Assembly (NCBI GenBank): GCA_030615605.1
Contig: JAUWYY010000004.1
Location: 62,001 to 126,000 of the forward strand
DNA from: a bacterium
GTDB lineage: Bacteria; Armatimonadota; Zipacnadia; Zipacnadales; Zipacnadaceae
DNA: 64,000 nt
Reading direction: 5' to 3'
The notes below the pieces were generated by a model. It was given only the letters and a program-made list of their open reading frames with translations. It made no database searches and was not told where the DNA came from. A program made the translations under genes and the position numbers. Each line of letters starts with the position of its first letter. Positions within the stretch are counted from its first letter, which is position 1. This document shows positions 63,770 through 64,000 of the stretch, piece after piece.

Positions 63770-63913
63770 TCAGAGTGACGTCCGGTGTAGGACGTTACCC
63801 ATTGCCCGCCAGCCCGCCAGTACTGCGGTAACTACCAGGGGGAAGAGCAACACGTACTGGGCAACTGCCAGTACTCCCTGCTGTGCGACTGCTTGGTGTA
63901 TAATCTGACCCAT
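63770..63913 (-). CDS. Small pilin-like membrane protein (degenerate Flp?)
   Basis: 47 residues from the ATG at 63913, with GGAGGG 6 nt upstream. MGQIIHQAVAQQG precedes VLAVAQYVLLFPLVVTAVLAGW, which has the length and place of an Flp helix, but the Glu of the VEY box is missing (AVAQY) and no DExG pre-region is seen. It may be a decayed pilin or a small membrane protein of the pilus locus. First pilin-region gene on this strand within the window. Confidence 0.6.
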   Translation of the reverse strand: MGQIIHQAVAQQGVLAVAQYVLLFPLVVTAVLAGWRAMGNVLHRTSL

Positions 63914-64000
63914 GGGTATCCCTCCAGTTAATCTCCTAATACCTGCGCCCGACGAGTCTCTGCTTATTCTTTTTAGCTATTACTCAGACGCTTCGCTTAG

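Overview
The window reads as chromosome of a GC-rich bacterium that groups with the deep-branching Terrabacteria by gene order. Three Firmicutes-like blocks are recognisable: der-(membrane protein)-plsY-gpsA-hup, ffh-rpsP-khpA-ylqD-trmD-rplS-lepB-rnhB-comM, and hrcA-grpE. Two secretins and a complete Tad pilus locus with a CpaC-type outer-membrane channel imply a diderm envelope. An Armatimonadota-like or related candidate-phylum diderm would fit; this is inference, since no 16S rRNA is present.

Layout. 1-12.9 kb, minus strand: a partial membrane protein, a PatA-like class III aminotransferase, tRNA-Pro(GGG), HU, gpsA, plsY, a Cys-rich membrane protein, der, a 965-residue-class TPR protein, hisI, hisA, an FkbM methyltransferase, a heptad-repeat TPR protein, and hisB. 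The his cluster is interrupted: the first 31 bp of hisA are duplicated on the far side of the FkbM gene, and the duplicate supplies the stop codon of the next protein. 13-18 kb, plus strand: a three-gene unit behind a good sigma70-type promoter. It encodes a bitopic TPR protein, an exported TPR protein, and a protein fusing a TolB-like beta-propeller to a secretin. This is the most unusual system in the window. 18-21.6 kb: a MerR/BldC-type DNA-binding protein, an OmpR-family regulator with a degenerate receiver, an enolase-superfamily protein lacking most catalytic residues, and an overlapping Cys-cluster protein. 21.6-23.4 kb: a type II restriction-modification pair with its own promoter, followed by an odd lone 5S rRNA-like sequence.

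23.6-31.3 kb, plus: SRP, ribosomal and RNA-processing genes. 31.3-35.1 kb, minus: serS, a cation/Ca exchanger, and a catalytically intact enolase-superfamily enzyme. 35.3-41.7 kb, plus: an AddB/AddA-like helicase-nuclease pair. 41.7-45.2 kb: mazG-like, hrcA, grpE and ftsZ (ftsZ with a consensus promoter). 45.2-48.7 kb: three glycosyltransferases. 48.7-50.7 kb: ligA.

50.7-64 kb, minus: a Tad/Flp pilus locus. Four Flp pilins plus a pilin-like small protein, the prepilin peptidase and TadE form an upstream unit. cpaB-cpaC-cpaE-cpaF-tadB-tadC form a second unit with its own promoter, and an adjoining histidine kinase and response regulator probably control it. Several pilin genes are under 60 codons. 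flp2 and flp3 are tandem copies including their leaders, and CpaC carries about four tandem BON-like repeats rather than one.
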